A program made the position numbers and the translations under genes. DNA of 64,000 nucleotides, from the NCBI GenBank assembly GCA_024752435.1, contig CP103036.1, positions 496,001 to 560,000 of the forward strand, written 5' to 3'. The notes beneath the pieces were generated by a model. It was given only the letters and a program-made list of their open reading frames with translations, did no database searches and had not been told where the DNA came from. Source of the DNA: Allantophomopsis cytisporea. Taxonomy: Eukaryota; Ascomycota; Leotiomycetes; Phacidiales; Phacidiaceae. How positions within the stretch are numbered: position 1 is the stretch's first letter; each line of letters begins with the position of its first letter. Shown piece by piece: positions 24,954-39,081 of the stretch.

Positions 24954-27900
24954 CGTGAGGGGGAGAAGAAGAAGTAAATAAGTAAATGGGAAAGGAGAGG
25001 GACGAGTTAAAGAAGGCGGTCGGAGGTTGGGATCGGTGGTTGGTTGGTTGGTTGGATGGAGGTGATTGAGGTGGTGGTGGTGGTGTCTGTGGTGTCTGTG
25101 GTGTCTGTGTGAGTGTAAGTGTGAGTGTGAGTGTGTGAGTAAGTGGTGGTGGGTGTATGATCGATTGACTGAGACCGAGGGCGTGTTTTTTCTTTCTTCT
25201 TCTTGTGCTTGGAAGAACCTGGGTAAGGTAGCGTGGGAATGTATCAATCGGATAAGAGAATTTAGATTGTGATGTAAGGTAAAGTATGTATGTATGTATG
25301 TATGTGTGTGTGGATGTATGGATGTATGGATGTATGGATGTATGGATGTATGGATGTATGGATGTATGGATGTATGGATGTATTGTTATGTGGCTTACCT
25401 GTAGTCTGGTATGGATTATGGGGGGTGTGCGTGTAGGATATGCAATGTAAGTGAAAGAAGAGTACGAGTCAAGTAGGTAGGTAGATATGTAGGTAGGTAT
25501 ACCGGTGGTAAGAAGATGGTTAGAAAGCGTTTGTTAGTTTGATTTTTCTTTTTTTTTTGCTTGAACTTTTTTTTTGTGTGTTGGTGATAAGACTTTTTTG
25601 GTGGTTATCGAGTAGTGTGTGGAATTGAAATGGTAGCTAAGATAGTAAAATGAATAAAGGCATAAGGTAAATTATAAGGTTTGCGCGTATAAATGACATT
25701 CATTATGTTCATTATATCCGTTCATTTGATTAGATTTCAAGGTAAGTTGCGCATTCTTTTGCATACAAATACATATATGCATGCATGCATGCATACACCA
25801 ATAGGTACATAAATATATACAAGTGTGTAAGTAAGGTATTTCATCTAGTACTACCTAAGCATTGAATACTACATAGGAATATAATGGAATTGGAGGTAAT
25901 CATACTCAGTCGAGCACTAAAAAGCATCCGAACTAGAGAAGGAAAGAGTATCTTTCTTTTTCATCTATCTACAATCTAGAATCTAGCATAGTAAGGTGAT
26001 TGGATAATAAGAGAGTTATTCGTGGGTGTAACTACATTGTGATTCCGTTTGCTTTACTTATTTTCGCCCGACACGATATATTTATCTCCATATTATTGCT
26101 TGGCGTGTGGAAGATTACTTCTTTTCTATTCTTCTGGTGTCTTGACGGGCCGTAAAGTAATCGAGGCAGTCAGCCACCACTCCCAAGAGTGGAGTAGTAG
26201 GTGTACTATATATTTTAACTACATTACCTCCCTACCTTACCTGACCTTACATTTTCATAGACCATGGCACTTGTAACCTGTCAATGATCATCCGTCCGTC
26301 AGTCAATCATTCACTCTGCCAGTCAGTCAGTCGCTTTATCCGATCTCAAAGTAAAGAATGGTTGAATGGTTTGAGAATATTGGATCTGCTGAGTGAAACC
26401 TCGTACTGTCTTTCATATCATTCATTCAGCGTGAAACCGAATACACACAGCAAGTCTCTCATACCATTCTTATTTATCATCATCACATTCAATCACCGTC
26501 ACTACAGCCACACACTCTGCCACCCGACTACCCACTCCTATGCCGTGCCTATGCCCAGCATCCCACAAAGACACCGAGACCCTGCACCCAACTTGACATC
26601 AGAGCCAGTAAACGCCGCCCCAACCATCTTTTGAGGCGCAACGGTATGATGTTCACCAGCATGCTCATCACAATCGACAAAAGTTAAAGCACGCAAGCCC
26701 ATAAGAACACCCACAAGTCCCGCAAAGCGAAGTCAGAGTCCACCGGTGGCGCCGTAATGTCATGGCTATATATTGTGATGTGAGTAAGATATTTGAGTCT
26801 ATTCATCATGCTTTATGCTTTGGATATGCCAGAGCGAATGAGATAGCAAATTCCATAGACGGATATATCGACAATGTCTAAGTTTCATGTATGACTCGGT
26901 GTTTGCTGTCATGTAAGGTAGAAAGTAACTCGAGCACTAGGGAGGTATGTACATAATGTATGTACTTATTAACTACACTAGTGCCTGTCAAGATTGAGCC
27001 TAAAAGACTTTTGTATACCAGATGAAGGCGCCTACTACGTACAATGAGTAAATAGGCTCATCTCAAAACCCTAAAGAGACAGATACATTCAAGCAGCGAG
27101 GTCGTACATGGACCTATATAGGCAGTCTACTGTACATCCTAATCAGAGCAGCAAGAGGAGCAAAAGTCTATATTTGAAGATAGTCCATGGCGAGCGATGG
27201 CAGCATGCAAATCAACGCACAAGGAGCGGGGAGACGGGCAAAACTCAACCAAACCCCCTCACGCCTTCGCATCTATTGATAGGAGCAAAGTGCATGGATA
27301 TCAGCAAGGACGTTGCGAGGCACATCTCTCCGGCAGCACAGAAGCCTTTCCGCGAGGGGAGAGCTACATTACGCACCCCACCACACCCCACCACCACCAC
27401 CACCACCATCAACATCGCAACAACAACAACAACAACAACAGCAACACCAGCAAACATCATGGATGCGTGCTTTCACTCTGTGAATAGCCATGTAAAGATA
27501 GCGCATTGTGGGCGATTTGAGAATCTGATGCTTTTTATACCGGTGGGACAGAGTAGGTAGACACTGGGGTAAAAGAATACAAGACTCAATGTTCGATTCG
27601 TCTGTAGAGGGGATGTGTGGTCAGGTCTGGACATTGCTAGGAAGACACTTGGCTTGTAGCGCATCCAACGACGCTCCAATGGCAGATGGGAAGTCACTCC
27701 ATACATACATGCAGTACATACATGGATGGGCAATAAAAATATAAGTAAAGTAAGTGTACAAGGCGGACAATCTGATTATCGGCGCTTCTCAATCGCGGAC
27801 GCCACTACGACGCGTCGTATGGATTCAGAGGATATCCCTGTAGATATTAAGGTGGAACAGTAAGTAGAGTAGACAATAGACAATAGACAGTCGACAGTCG

Positions 27901-29453
27901 ACAGTCGACAGCCTCGACGAAAACCTACCTATCTATTCCATCCATGCACACATCAAGCAACGAACCAAGCTCGCAGCCTCCAACCTCCAGCATTAGAGAT
28001 CAAACATCAAGCATCAAGCATCACACATCCAGACCCTCCTCGCTCGCTCGCCTGCCCACCAACCCAAGGTGAGACCAAGAGGAGTTCTACTACTCACCAC
28101 AGACAGACATCCCAGACCCAAAGTATACCGGGCCGGTCATGTAAAGCACACCACCGAAGATGTTACAACGAGAATACCATATCATGCCTCAATCACTATC
28201 ACTATCACAGACATTCAATATTCTCAAAGGTCCGCGAGACCTGCAAAACACGAGCGCCTGCACGACTGTCTAGTGACACGAGAGGAGAAGCAGGCACGAC
28301 TCGCACGGTGTGTGTGTGGTGCAGTATGTGGAGTACAGTTTCCGAAGTTTGGAAATAACGAGCGAGGAAGATGCACAGGATGCAGTATGTAAGAGTAAGA
28401 GTAAGAGGAAGAGTAAGAGTAAGAGTGAGAGTATGGAAAATGTAAACACGTAAATACGTAAATATGTATGTATGTATGCATTATGTATGTATGGTCTCCG
28501 TACGGTATGCGTATGTACATGTATGTGCGTGTATGTACGGGCATGGGCAGGCAAACGACGTAGCGAGAAAACATGGATAGCACACGGTACAGCGCGGCAA
28601 GGTAAGCAAGGCCAAGCCAAGCCAGGCCAGGTAGGTAGGCAGGCAAGGCAAGGCAAAGCAAAGCAAAGCAAGGCAAGGCAAGGCTGTTTTCCTTTCGTAT
28701 TACAAGCAATCAAGCCCGCCAGCAAGCCATCCAGCAAGCTTTACTCTTCTGTCAATACATCAGAGCTTACCCACACATGGCTTACAGATGTGTAACCTCA
28801 GAGCGAGTGAGAAAAGCACCAAGGATCGGGTAGAGGCTTCGCTCACGGCGGACAAATGCAGGCCGTTATGTGCAGGGCGGGAGGAGAGTACAGAAGGCGC
28901 AAACGACGTGTCGAAACGTGGCGCTCGGTGCACGACATAGGTAGAGGTACAGAGCGTAGACAGACGGGTCTTGCAGTAGTCTTATCTAATTGTAGGTAGG
29001 TAGGCAATGCGTCGCTGTACTGCTGTACTACTGTACCACAACAGTAGCAGCACTTGCAGCGGCCTGCGAAGCAAGGTAAAGTTCCACGCAGACAAAGGCA
29101 AATAGATACGTGCGAAGGGATGGAAAGCACGATTGATTATGCTTCTAATGACGATGATGCCGGAGGTGAATGACTCGGGGAGTGGTACGAAGATATGCTA
29201 GCTATGACCAAAAGTGATGTGAGATGAGATGGGAAAGAGTTGCGAGGGGGAAATGCTTGTTTCTGGCACCGACTAGGGATATACATATGAACATGCAGCA
29301 GGAGCCTCAAATCACATGTCAGAAGCAGGGGGGACGAGGAGGACGGAAAGGAAAGGAAAGGGGAGAGAAAATGCAATGCATGTAACAATTTCGTAATTCT
29401 CACAACTAAACAAATAGTGGTATCTGCCACACCCTGAACGCCATATCCAACAT
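24954..29453. other. Gene-free 4.5 kb spacer with many microsatellites
   Basis: Upstream of APT1 and downstream of the GH47 gene. No coding region is recognisable. Repeats include a 9-copy GGATGTAT array, CAC/CAA runs at 27370-27450, GACAGTC copies near 27887-27912 and AAGGC/AAAGC pentamers near 28640-28685. Open frames such as 28224-28737 (minus) arise from these repeats. Confidence 0.5.
25312..25383. repeat. (GGATGTAT)9 tandem repeat
   Basis: Nine copies of an 8-base unit, directly preceded by a TATG tract (25285-25304). It lies about 360 bases upstream of the APT1 start codon. Confidence 0.92.
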
Positions 29454-32400
29454 CTATACAACAACAAGGTTATGAATGAGAACGCCATTACTTTCGACAT
29501 GATATCTTCTGCGCAGACCCAGACTCCGCGCCATCTTGAGTAGCTGGTAAGTGTGTTCGCCGCCGCCTACCAGCGCCATACTGATTTGATGATGCCTCAG
29601 CAAGCCGGCGGGCGTATATTGCAATTCATCTAGTAGAGGACGAACGAGCTTTCCTGAGCCTTCATCATCGTCGTCACTAACCATGATCAGAAACTTGAGA
29701 CCCCGATAGCTCGGTGTGAAAGCCGGCACATTCGCCAGCTTCTGCGAGAAGGTACAGCCTCCTCGTTTCATGACGATGACTTGGTGCTTTTTGACTGCTT
29801 CGTCGGGTAACTTGCCGTCACACGCTTCACCGGCGAAGAAAAGAGTATCCCAAGATAGCGGTTTATCGTCGGCTTCGCCGGAAGGATCAGGTGCATCGTT
29901 GACATCGACTATTGGGGCTGCTCCCGCACCAGTAGGAGTTGCAGCTGCAAGCGATATGAATCGAAAAGATCGAAGGGTTTCGGGACGAGGGAGGAGAGTT
30001 GCCGCTGGATCACGCAGGACGGAAGTTACTTGGTTGAGGAGAGACGACAGCATGGTTCTATACGCTGATGGTAGACTTTGATCCGTCAAAGCAGAGTTGT
30101 CAAATTGAAGGTTACCGTCGTGATCCACAATGATATCATCTTCGAGGTCCAGGTCAAGGTCAGAAATAAACTCGAGGCTGAAAGAATCATTACGCATTGG
30201 GGGGTTCTCGATCTGGAGAACGACATCGAGCATGACAGAGTCACGAATGCGGGTGAATGCTGGATCAGACATCGAGGCTATGGCCTCGCGAGGGACGTAG
30301 AGTTTCTCATCTCGGCCCATTGGTATCGTACCGATACTCAGTACGCGCCATGCTTGAGCGGGCTGCTCAGTCGGCAAAGCCGTAGGGACATCTTCCTTCA
30401 CCATAACGATTCTCATGCCTCCAAGATTCTTGGCCAAGATCCCATCATTAACACGCGTTAGTGACTGCGCCCCGAGGAGAATGTTGAGACCAGGGGCCAT
30501 TGTTGACATTGCGCCAGAAGGAAATTCAATGGAAAAGGTAGGCCTTGACACGATGGGAGCACAAGTAGCATCTGATGGAACGAGGCGCATCGGCAAGGTC
30601 CATGGGTAATAGGTGTGGTTTGGATGTATGGCTGCATCCGAATCAATCATGATGGAGAACCCATCATCAAGAGTTCTGAAGTTTGGTATGGTGTGAAGTC
30701 CCGTCAAACTAGCAGCATGGAATAGATCGGATCTTGCAGCAGTAACTGATATCGAGAGTGGCAGGTGCGCTGGAGGCACAGGGCAAGTTTCAGTATTCAG
30801 GGGTGCTATTACTTTCTCTTGTAGATCTTTGCTGTTTGAAACTGGCTCCTTCGGCTTAGGCCGGCGGGTTTGTTTTCGAGGAATAATCAGAGGATGGCCT
30901 TCTGTGGTGAACACATATGGCGCATCTAAGGAATTCAGAGGATGATCCGAATCATACATGAGGTACATGTATTTTGCAGTCTCTCCCAAGAAGAAACTCT
31001 CCATGCGGTCGCTCTTCTCACCTGTGCGGACATCTTGAAGTCCAGCCCAGCCACATTCGGTCCAGCAACGTTGTTGAATATCCTTGAGTACCATCTCACC
31101 AACGTGCAAGTACCAAGGATCCTTGGTTGCTCGGTATAGATGGTAATTCGACTCAATGAACTCCGGTCGTCCAGGCCACCAGCCTAATCCTCCTTCAACG
31201 TGCCCATCTCTAACAGACCATCTTTCCGGCAAAGCTGCATATCGTGTCCATAGAGCTGTGTATAGTAGATTTGTTTCAATAGCCTCTTCTAGTTCTCCTG
31301 CCAGAGTCAACAACCCGGGATAATATGCTCCAAGACTATCGATCCAATATGCCTGAGGTGATCCAGTAGATAGATGAGCATTGACATAATGTGGGTGAAT
31401 CGTATCGGTATACAAATGTCGTTTTATAGCCGCATGTGAAGCCTGCCAAGCGTAAAGAAAACTGTCCGGCGAATTCTCTTCCTCGCTTAATGGCCTATAG
31501 ATGGTATTTGGATCCAGTCTCGAGGTTTTAACGTTGGCATCGGGACTGGTCATGTTTGGGAGGTCTGCGCCTGATAGAAGAATATGTGTCTTCAAAGCAT
31601 ATTCGAAGAAGCTGTCGGCGCCTGCACCAATCCCAGCGTACGGTCCAATCCATTGACCACCCTCGGCATCAACACCAGCACCAATGAGCCCTATCTCACT
31701 TCGTCTCATCCACACGGCCCAAAAGGCGCGTTTTGCCAATTGTTCGAATCGTTCGTCTCCGGTCAAGCGACTCAGTGTGGTGAATTCTAGAACTAAGCTT
31801 CCAGCACCTGCGCTACACGTTTCGGTGATCTCAGGGGTTCCGCCTGTCCCACACTGATCCACTCCCTCATTCAAAGGCGAATTCGTATAGAATGGAATTC
31901 CTTGACGAAGATTAACTCGAGGATATGGCATGCCAGTATCCGTAAAGAATGCTGGCAGGAGTCGTTCGCCAAGATCAAGAGCGAGTCGTAACAGCTGTCC
32001 GTCGTATTTGAAGCCATTTGGCCAAGGTATTGGTTCTGACCTGGATCTTGGGCTATCCAGAGGGTAATGCGATAGTCGTGGTTTATAACCATTGATTGGC
32101 AGCTCGCCGGCTGCAAACAAATGCGCGCTCAGAAGCCCTCCTACACCTCTGATCACAGTCTCGAAAACTTGCACTTTGCTGTCGACATCGAATCCTCTTG
32201 CTCTGAGCCCTTGCCCCGAAGGTCCGTCGGTCCCATCTCCATATTGTAACACCAGCGCTGCGATCCCATCCTGAAAGTCTCGGAGAGCTTGAGGGCCCGT
32301 ATCGTGGTTATCGGGAGGAGCCGAGGCGAGTATGGCGAGCGTTGATAAGCTATCAATGAGAGTGAGAGAGTAGTTCCCAAGAACATCATTGAGTTCAACA

Positions 32401-32716
32401 TGTCGAGCATTGTACGGATCGCGAGTGAGCGGCACGCAGCTTACAGGTCGAAGCTATAGTATGTCAGTGATACTTGTCGTAGATTTATCAACATGTCACC
32501 ATTGTTTAAGTATACCTCATCTTCTGGGAAAGCAACCGACATGTAGTTATCGAATCCATGATAGAACATCTCCACAGTCTCGTGTCTCAAATCTGTAATC
32601 TTGGCTTGGGTCATTGCTTGCACAGCAGTGCTGAGCAGCATGAGAATCCATAGCGTGCAGCATGATGTGCTGAAGTCAATGAACTTGTGGTTCAGCAGAC
32701 CATCTGACCATCGCAT
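29454..32716 (-). CDS. MNL1: EDEM-type GH47 alpha-mannosidase with PA domain
   Basis: Glycoside hydrolase 47 proteins of the EDEM/Htm1 branch trim alpha-1,2 mannose from misfolded glycoproteins in the ER to mark them for degradation. Two exons, 32716-32516 and 32453-29454, separated by a 62 nt intron, give 1066 residues. Residues 1-34 form a signal sequence (hydrophobic LWILMLLSTAVQA). The GH47 domain covers about residues 45-510 with MEYGF-like entry, DSLSTLAIL, GAGADSFFEY, GRPEFIES and the closing RMESFFLGETAKYMYLMY followed by FTTEGHP, whose Thr is the usual calcium ligand region. A protease-associated domain lies at about 930-1035 (KRGGCTFSQK), as in EDEM3-type proteins. The C-terminus (IHNLVVV) has no KDEL/HDEL-like retention signal. 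Class I Golgi mannosidase is less likely given the length and PA domain. Confidence 0.9.
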
Positions 32717-35700
32717 CGTCGCCAGCGATTGAGGGCGGGAGTCATAAGCCCTTCTGACAAACTTGGCAATGCTAAGCAGTCAGAATAAATAGAGCATGAA
32801 GCTGGTTTAGGGTCATCTTAGTATACGATCGAACAACTTACCAATCTCGCTTTGAACATCTGTTCGGGTGTTGCGATGACATATTTGGAGCCTCAGACAT
32901 CCATAATTAGCCTCGTTTAGTAATTCGAATCGACAAGTGGCTCAGGAGGTCTCATGTGACAGTTACAATCATACCCAGCAGATAAATAAGATGGTGTATA
33001 CATTAACGCAAGCCAAGCGTTAATTTTACGTTTTTCTTAGATGATAAGTTGAAAGAAGAACATAAGATAGAACAGAATTTAAAGAACACAAGGTTAAAAG
33101 CATTTTCTAATTGTGATTTTGCAAATGTTGATACGAGATTAGCAAAGGGGATTCTACTTGTACACAAGTCCGTCTCAACGCGCATGTAAAACGACAATAC
33201 TTGTCGCACATCAAGTCCCTACATCAAATTTATACTCGTCCCCTTCATATGTTGCAATGAATATATGAACTTGATGTTGCCCGCTTATTGAATGTGTTGG
33301 CCACTGTGGCGCTCTTGTAGCTCCGTTTTCATTATTGTGATCATCTCTTTGTACAGGGACGGAATAAAGCACTTGAGTATGGCTCTTCTCTATGTTTCAA
33401 TTGCCTAAATATGCGTATCTAAAAAGCTACACACGGCTCAGCTAGATATTGACATTGGATAAAACATCAAAAGAATATCTAAGTTGAAAACATTGTTTCT
33501 AGGCTATTGAAGTCTAAAGAAAACTGTCTGTCTCCTGAAATTTTTACTTCAAGAACCTCAATAAATGATTCAGAAGATATGCTAAATCAAATATAACACG
33601 ATTTAACGTAAACGAGCTCCAGATGCTGTTGTTGGACGTGGATGACGCTTATATAAGGCTAGTAATCATTTTGATCTGAATAATATTATAAAAACACAGC
33701 AGCTCTTGCTACACAATCAAGATACGCTTAATACGCCAGATACTCCATGTGCATCGCTGTTCGCAGAAGAACATTCGAGGAACCAGAACCTACAAGGGTT
33801 TTCTCTAATAATAAGGCGGCACAGCCTAAGTGACAGGCCGCTCTCCTACCGAAAATCGCTATGGAAATCGAGGCTATAAAGCCAATTCACAAGGCAAGCG
33901 AGGGACATATCAAAAGCATCACTCTTGACCTTGGTGACTTTAGTACCAGAAGCTTCTGCTCCCCAGTCCTTTTCGAAGCCACACAGTCCTTAACTAGAGA
34001 CAGCGTGCGTATAGTGTCCACAACTTCTTCAATTATCAAGATGAGGGGTCCTGAAGGGAGTCCCTCGCTCGTAGAGCTCGCGCCTGACAACTAATCCACA
34101 CTTGAAGCAAATAAATACAGCATCTCCAAGGTTATAGATTGGATGCTTGCATGCCAGATGAACACGTAAATATGGGGTCATATGTATCGCAAATTCCCGG
34201 AAACTGCCGGCCAAGAGGTGCAATAGAATACCTTAGGCAATGAGGATGGCGATAAAGACGATTATCCATAAGTCTACGTATGTGGATTCGTGGGGTAGGA
34301 TGTGTAGGATAAGCCCAGATGTGAAGATAGAAGATAGAGGGAAGACTGCTATACCATGGGGAAGATGGCACTTCACCCGAAGGAAAGATATTTTCTGAAA
34401 ATTGAAAATTAAGAGGGTGGACAGGTCTCGCGGTAGAAGTTAGGAGTGTTGTGAGAAACACACAAAGATCTACTGGAGTTGCAAGCTGAAGAGAAAAGGA
34501 ACTCATGGATTTGACTCGGTGTTCGCAGGTTTCTGAATACAATTTCCATTCTGTAAAAAAAGATATAAAATCGCCTCTTAATAAAGCACTAACGTTCAAT
34601 CTCATCTATGTCGATCTATTTGCCCGCATTCTCAGATTGTAGCAGTTTCGAGGCTACTTTTTCACAAGGCAGTAAGAGAGCTCGTAATGGTTATATCGAG
34701 GGAAGTCAACTCGACGCTGATCTGCTGGCGAATCCAGTTGCGCAGCTCGACAGCCGATAACGATCAAGTTCGTATGCAATCAATGGCTTACTGGCTCTAC
34801 CTTATTCTCGAGGCTTTGACCTCGAAAATGATCTAAAATCATAATCATAACGATCCTATGAGAGTTGATTGCTCAACATTCAAGAAGAAAAGCCTATACG
34901 ACATGATAAAGCTTTTGAGGCAAACATTGTGGCACAGACATTGACTTGTCCTTTTCGGTGAGATAAAAATTTCTCATAGGTGGATGATGACTTTTGATAA
35001 TTCCCTGCGTCGCCGTCATAATCGATGCAGCTGTAATCATGTATGACATCCTGTAAGCAAAGCATTTGGGAGCCGAGGTCAAGGATGTTTCAAGTTATTC
35101 ATATTATCACGAATGTCTTAGATCAGCGCTGATTGTCGATTTTGGCAGATACAGTCTGGGAACAATATATATTTCTTTTAGATAGTATCAGCCTGATATC
35201 TGAAGAATATCTGTAAAGAGTCACAAGACCACAGAAACACCATGGTTCTCTTGCTTATGCAAGGCTGCAATACTTTCGCAATCATCACAGTACTTCTGGT
35301 TCTAACTTTTACCCCTGAAAACGTATCCTTTCGCCCAGCCCTACTACCATGATAGCCGCTCTTACTTTCTATACTCTCCCTCTCAATGCCGACGCTTTCC
35401 ATCACCCAGTAATAGCCAATCTTCTGTGAATGAGCACTACCGGTCTTCTTTCCTAATACCTCGATTTCGGCCTTATCGGCTGGTAGCATATCTAACTTCG
35501 TGGCCCTACATCTCAACTCGGCGGGCAGCGCAATGCTAAGCTTAGTCTGATTGATCAGCAGACACTTGAACGGGGTCCAAAAACCTTGTAGAGTCTTCTA
35601 TGATAGGGGCTTTTCGCGACGATGGCTTGGCATATGCCAACCACAGCCTAGGAGGTCAAGGGTACCCACAGTTCAAATACGTCTCGAGCCGCATCCGCTT

Positions 35701-37166
35701 TATTGCCGATAATATGCTGATGCTAGCCTTATCACTGCTTATCCTTGATGCGATGAGTTTGGAGGAGGTCAAGCCTGAGGAGAACGCCATCAATTTTGGA
35801 TGGAAGAAGGTTCGCCTCTTTGACACGCTTAAATGCAGTTTCGACTGACGAGATTGTATTGAGAGTTGTTGTGCTATAGATGTGCTGGGTGACTACATAC
35901 TATTGTAATAAGGCCTTTTACTGTCTTGTAGCAATCATTGCTGTGGCAATCATCGCTGTAGCAATTATCGCTGTGGCGACAGGTATCACGACAGTCAATG
36001 TTTGGGTCAATAACAGAAATATATACAGTACGCAATTTCTAGGGGTAGGTTTTTTTCCCCTACAACATAACTGTGTTTCGGGAGTAAACGGTAATATACT
36101 AACACGATATTTTGATATAGTAAGTTCTAGTACCATTATCTTCGACAAAAGATTGGTAATCTAGCTTATTACACATTATATTCGGTGCTTGGCCTAAGGA
36201 AAGGAGGGGTTGTTGCGGGATACACTAATAATCTCTTAACCTATACTGGTTCGGGATTTATACACCTCGTCACTAAAGAACATCCTGGGGTATTTAGTAG
36301 CATTAGACTGTTACTCTGCGCTTCTATTGCGTCTAGGATTTAGAAATTGTACTTGAGGATGCTGTACAAACAACTGCCTGCTGATTGACTAAACACAAAC
36401 CAAATTACTGGACCAGATCTGTTGGATACGTGTGAGTTATACTTTGGATTTTTTGGTCCTCGCCGTCTTTGTTCTATCCTTGGCTGCAGGCCATCAATGG
36501 TAGCAAAGAGAAGATTCTACCTTTCAGTCTTATAGCGTTGCTACCTCATAGTCTTACATTAAAGTAAGACTTGAAACCATTGCGTCCGAGCTTCATTCTG
36601 GGGACTTGGAATCTGTACTGACCACGGCTAGATCTCCTACAACAGCCACATGTTTTAAATACTTTTCTAAACCTCGAAGTCACTTCGAAAGACCAGAAAT
36701 TGACAAGGGCGCTGTGGTCAACAAAATCACGCATTTACACAGCAGAATGTCAATGAATGGAAATCGGCATCACCGACTACGACGATCTCTATAGGATTGG
36801 AGCAGCAAAAGGCAATGGAGAAGAGGCAAAGAAAAGAAGTGTGAATAAAATCAACAAATCGTTTACCGTTTCTTATTCTATTTCAGCCGCTCTATGGGTT
36901 TTCTGGAAAGTATTTTATGATCAGACGATCTCTGCGCCGCTTGTTATCGTGTTGAAAGTCGTATAATGCGATTACAGAGAAGTTTTCCAAGTCATTATTT
37001 AGAAAAGAAGTCAGCTCATCAAATATACGTGACTATTTTATTTCTACTTACCGACCTCTAAGGCTGAAGAGTTCTGCAAATCGCGTATGATAGAATACCG
37101 GTCCTATAATCGACAACCCCTGTAGATTATAGTGTGTGACCCCGGAGAGATTTGCAGGGTTTTTGC
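32717..37166. other. AT-rich, gene-poor block
   Basis: About 4.4 kb without a supportable gene. Composition shifts visibly to AT-rich after about 33.0 kb. Short frames (for example 33861-34094 plus, 35178-35516 minus, 35600-35848 plus) may be decayed coding remnants, but I cannot name any. A 12-base imperfect repeat encoding Ala-Ile-Ile-Ala-Val sits at 35935-35990. The block continues into two mobile-element relics. Confidence 0.5.
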
Positions 37167-37433
37167 GGGAGAGTCCGTACTACAACCCTGTGTAGTAGTG
37201 TATCAGTATGCTGTTGAGTACTGCCTTACTCTATAAAATCTGAATGGCTTCACAACTACTACCATATTAACAACAATGGGCTCAATTCTGGCCTATCTAG
37301 ACAACGTACAGTATATTCAGCAGCTCTTCAAATCACTTGACAACTACTACGCGTGTACATTTACCGCTGTATAATTATAATCGTGGACCCTGTTGTAGGC
37401 TACGCTAAACAAGGTTATAGTACGGACGCTCCC
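37167..37433. mobile_element. MITE-like element, 267 bp, with 29 bp inverted repeats
   Basis: The ends 37167-37195 and 37405-37433 are inverted repeats matching at about 25 of 29 positions, starting GGGAG(A/C)GTCCGTACTA. Three of the four mismatches involve C/T or G/T pairs. There is no open frame inside. No clear target-site duplication is visible, so the superfamily is unassigned, and the exact outer ends are uncertain by a base or two. Confidence 0.55.
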
Positions 37434-37807
37434 AGTCTTTTTATATTTTTTGATCTTATTCTACAACGTATCTAGACTACTTGTTGAATAGATATCTAGA
37501 CTGAGGTATTAAGAGCTAATTTGTATAATAGCAGTAAACCTAACTGTCGTATACACAAATCTTTTGATAGCCAAGTTTTATAATTCACCGGTCAAATTAA
37601 AGCTATAACGGGGGTAGCAGTGGTAATATAATGATGCTGCGTTTCAGTACTCAACAGCAGTATATGTTTCTTGATGAGGCGTTGTTCTGCAGCATCTTGA
37701 ACTCAAACTCACACTTACAATCGGAGGCTCTGTATATAGCTGTACGTAGTACATAGCAGAAAGATAGGGGAAGAGCTAAAGGGGCTAAAATCTGACGGAA
37801 TGCGTGG
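37434..37807. other. AT-rich spacer between two element relics
   Basis: About 370 bases with no gene or motif seen. Confidence 0.4.
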
Positions 37808-37834
37808 TACAGTGGGGTGCAGAAAGTTTCCGTA
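37808..37834 (+). repeat. Left terminal inverted repeat of the Tc1-like element
   Basis: Pairs with 39082-39108 on the opposite strand. The inner 13 bases are identical and the outer half carries several substitutions. Begins with the TA target dinucleotide. Confidence 0.85.
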
Positions 37835-39081
37835 TAGTTCATAGAAATCAAAATAGTCGATGAGAACACTTGAACTTTAAACTCGAACAACTTGACCGGA
37901 GTATACTCATTTGAAAATACAAGAATGCCAAATGCATTGTAAATAGCTATAGATTGTATGTGCTTACATATTAATACTTTGTATACCATCCCCGTGCCTT
38001 CTAAACCGCCTGACAGCGCTTTTGTATCGTTTCAGTAAGATAATCTAGTATTTAATCTTCAAGCTGTTCCTATGCTTTAAAGGCTGCAGCGATAATATCT
38101 TTGTTACACCAGTATTATTTTATCGAAGGAGATCAAGCCGGTTAGTATCAATCCGCTCTTCAAATAGATACTACGATTCTTAATAAGATTGAAATCAGGC
38201 ATTAAAGGGAATACAAGAGCTAAACTATTATTTTAAATCCTTCTTCTTAGAGATAACCCCGAACTAGATGCGCCGTATAAACCTTTATACTATTATATAT
38301 AAAGATTGAATCTTCATTTAAATTGTAGGAAGGTAATTTTATAAAGTTATTCGATATCATTACACTGTAATATATCCTCGAATACTTTTCTAGCTCTTTT
38401 TTACAGAGTACTAGATCTATTTACATTTCAAAGCAAAATATAGCTTGAAACATAATAGAATATCGAGTTATTTATAGTATAGGGTAAATGAGATCCCTTC
38501 GGAGTCCTTCTCTAGCTCTTCGAAATACCTATTTTTGCTTTGTACCAATCCCCTTTTCTATACTACCCTTCTCTACTCCGAAGTATACTAAAACGAATGC
38601 TCTAAAGTCTAGGAATATTGTCTATCAGTGTATTTTTACGTTAAAAGATTCCTTTTGAAAGCTTACTATTTATATATATAGAGTTTTCAAGTATTTAAAT
38701 ACTTAAGTCTTTTGTATATGAGGAGTATTTTCATCGATAAATTAATATATATCTGTTAGGGATCTTCTAGTACGAAGATTTCAAGAGCCTTTTTATCACC
38801 CACAGTAAGTTATCGAGGTCTCCCAGAGTTTGCTTGAGAATTGCCCTAGGGTCGGTTCTCCCGGTTTTCAATTGTATACTGCATCGAAGATTTTGGTCGC
38901 TGGAATTGGGCCGCAATACGGCTGTTTGACATGCCAGCATCACGAGCACCAAGCATTTGATTTCTCTCACTTAAGTAGAGGTCACGCATTGTTTCGGGTC
39001 GATTTCTACAGCTTCGTAGAGGTATTGTGGTTGAATTGAAGTTCTAAAGAAGTTTACGGAATCATATGATTTTTTGGATCG

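Noticed and set aside
28224..28737. Overlapping 150-codon minus frames rich in Leu/Cys/Ala
   Set aside because: Result of AAGGC and AGAGT tandem repeats in two frames.
35178..35848. Two frames that might be decayed coding exons
   Set aside because: No recognisable family and no frame continuity between them; kept only as part of the degraded block.
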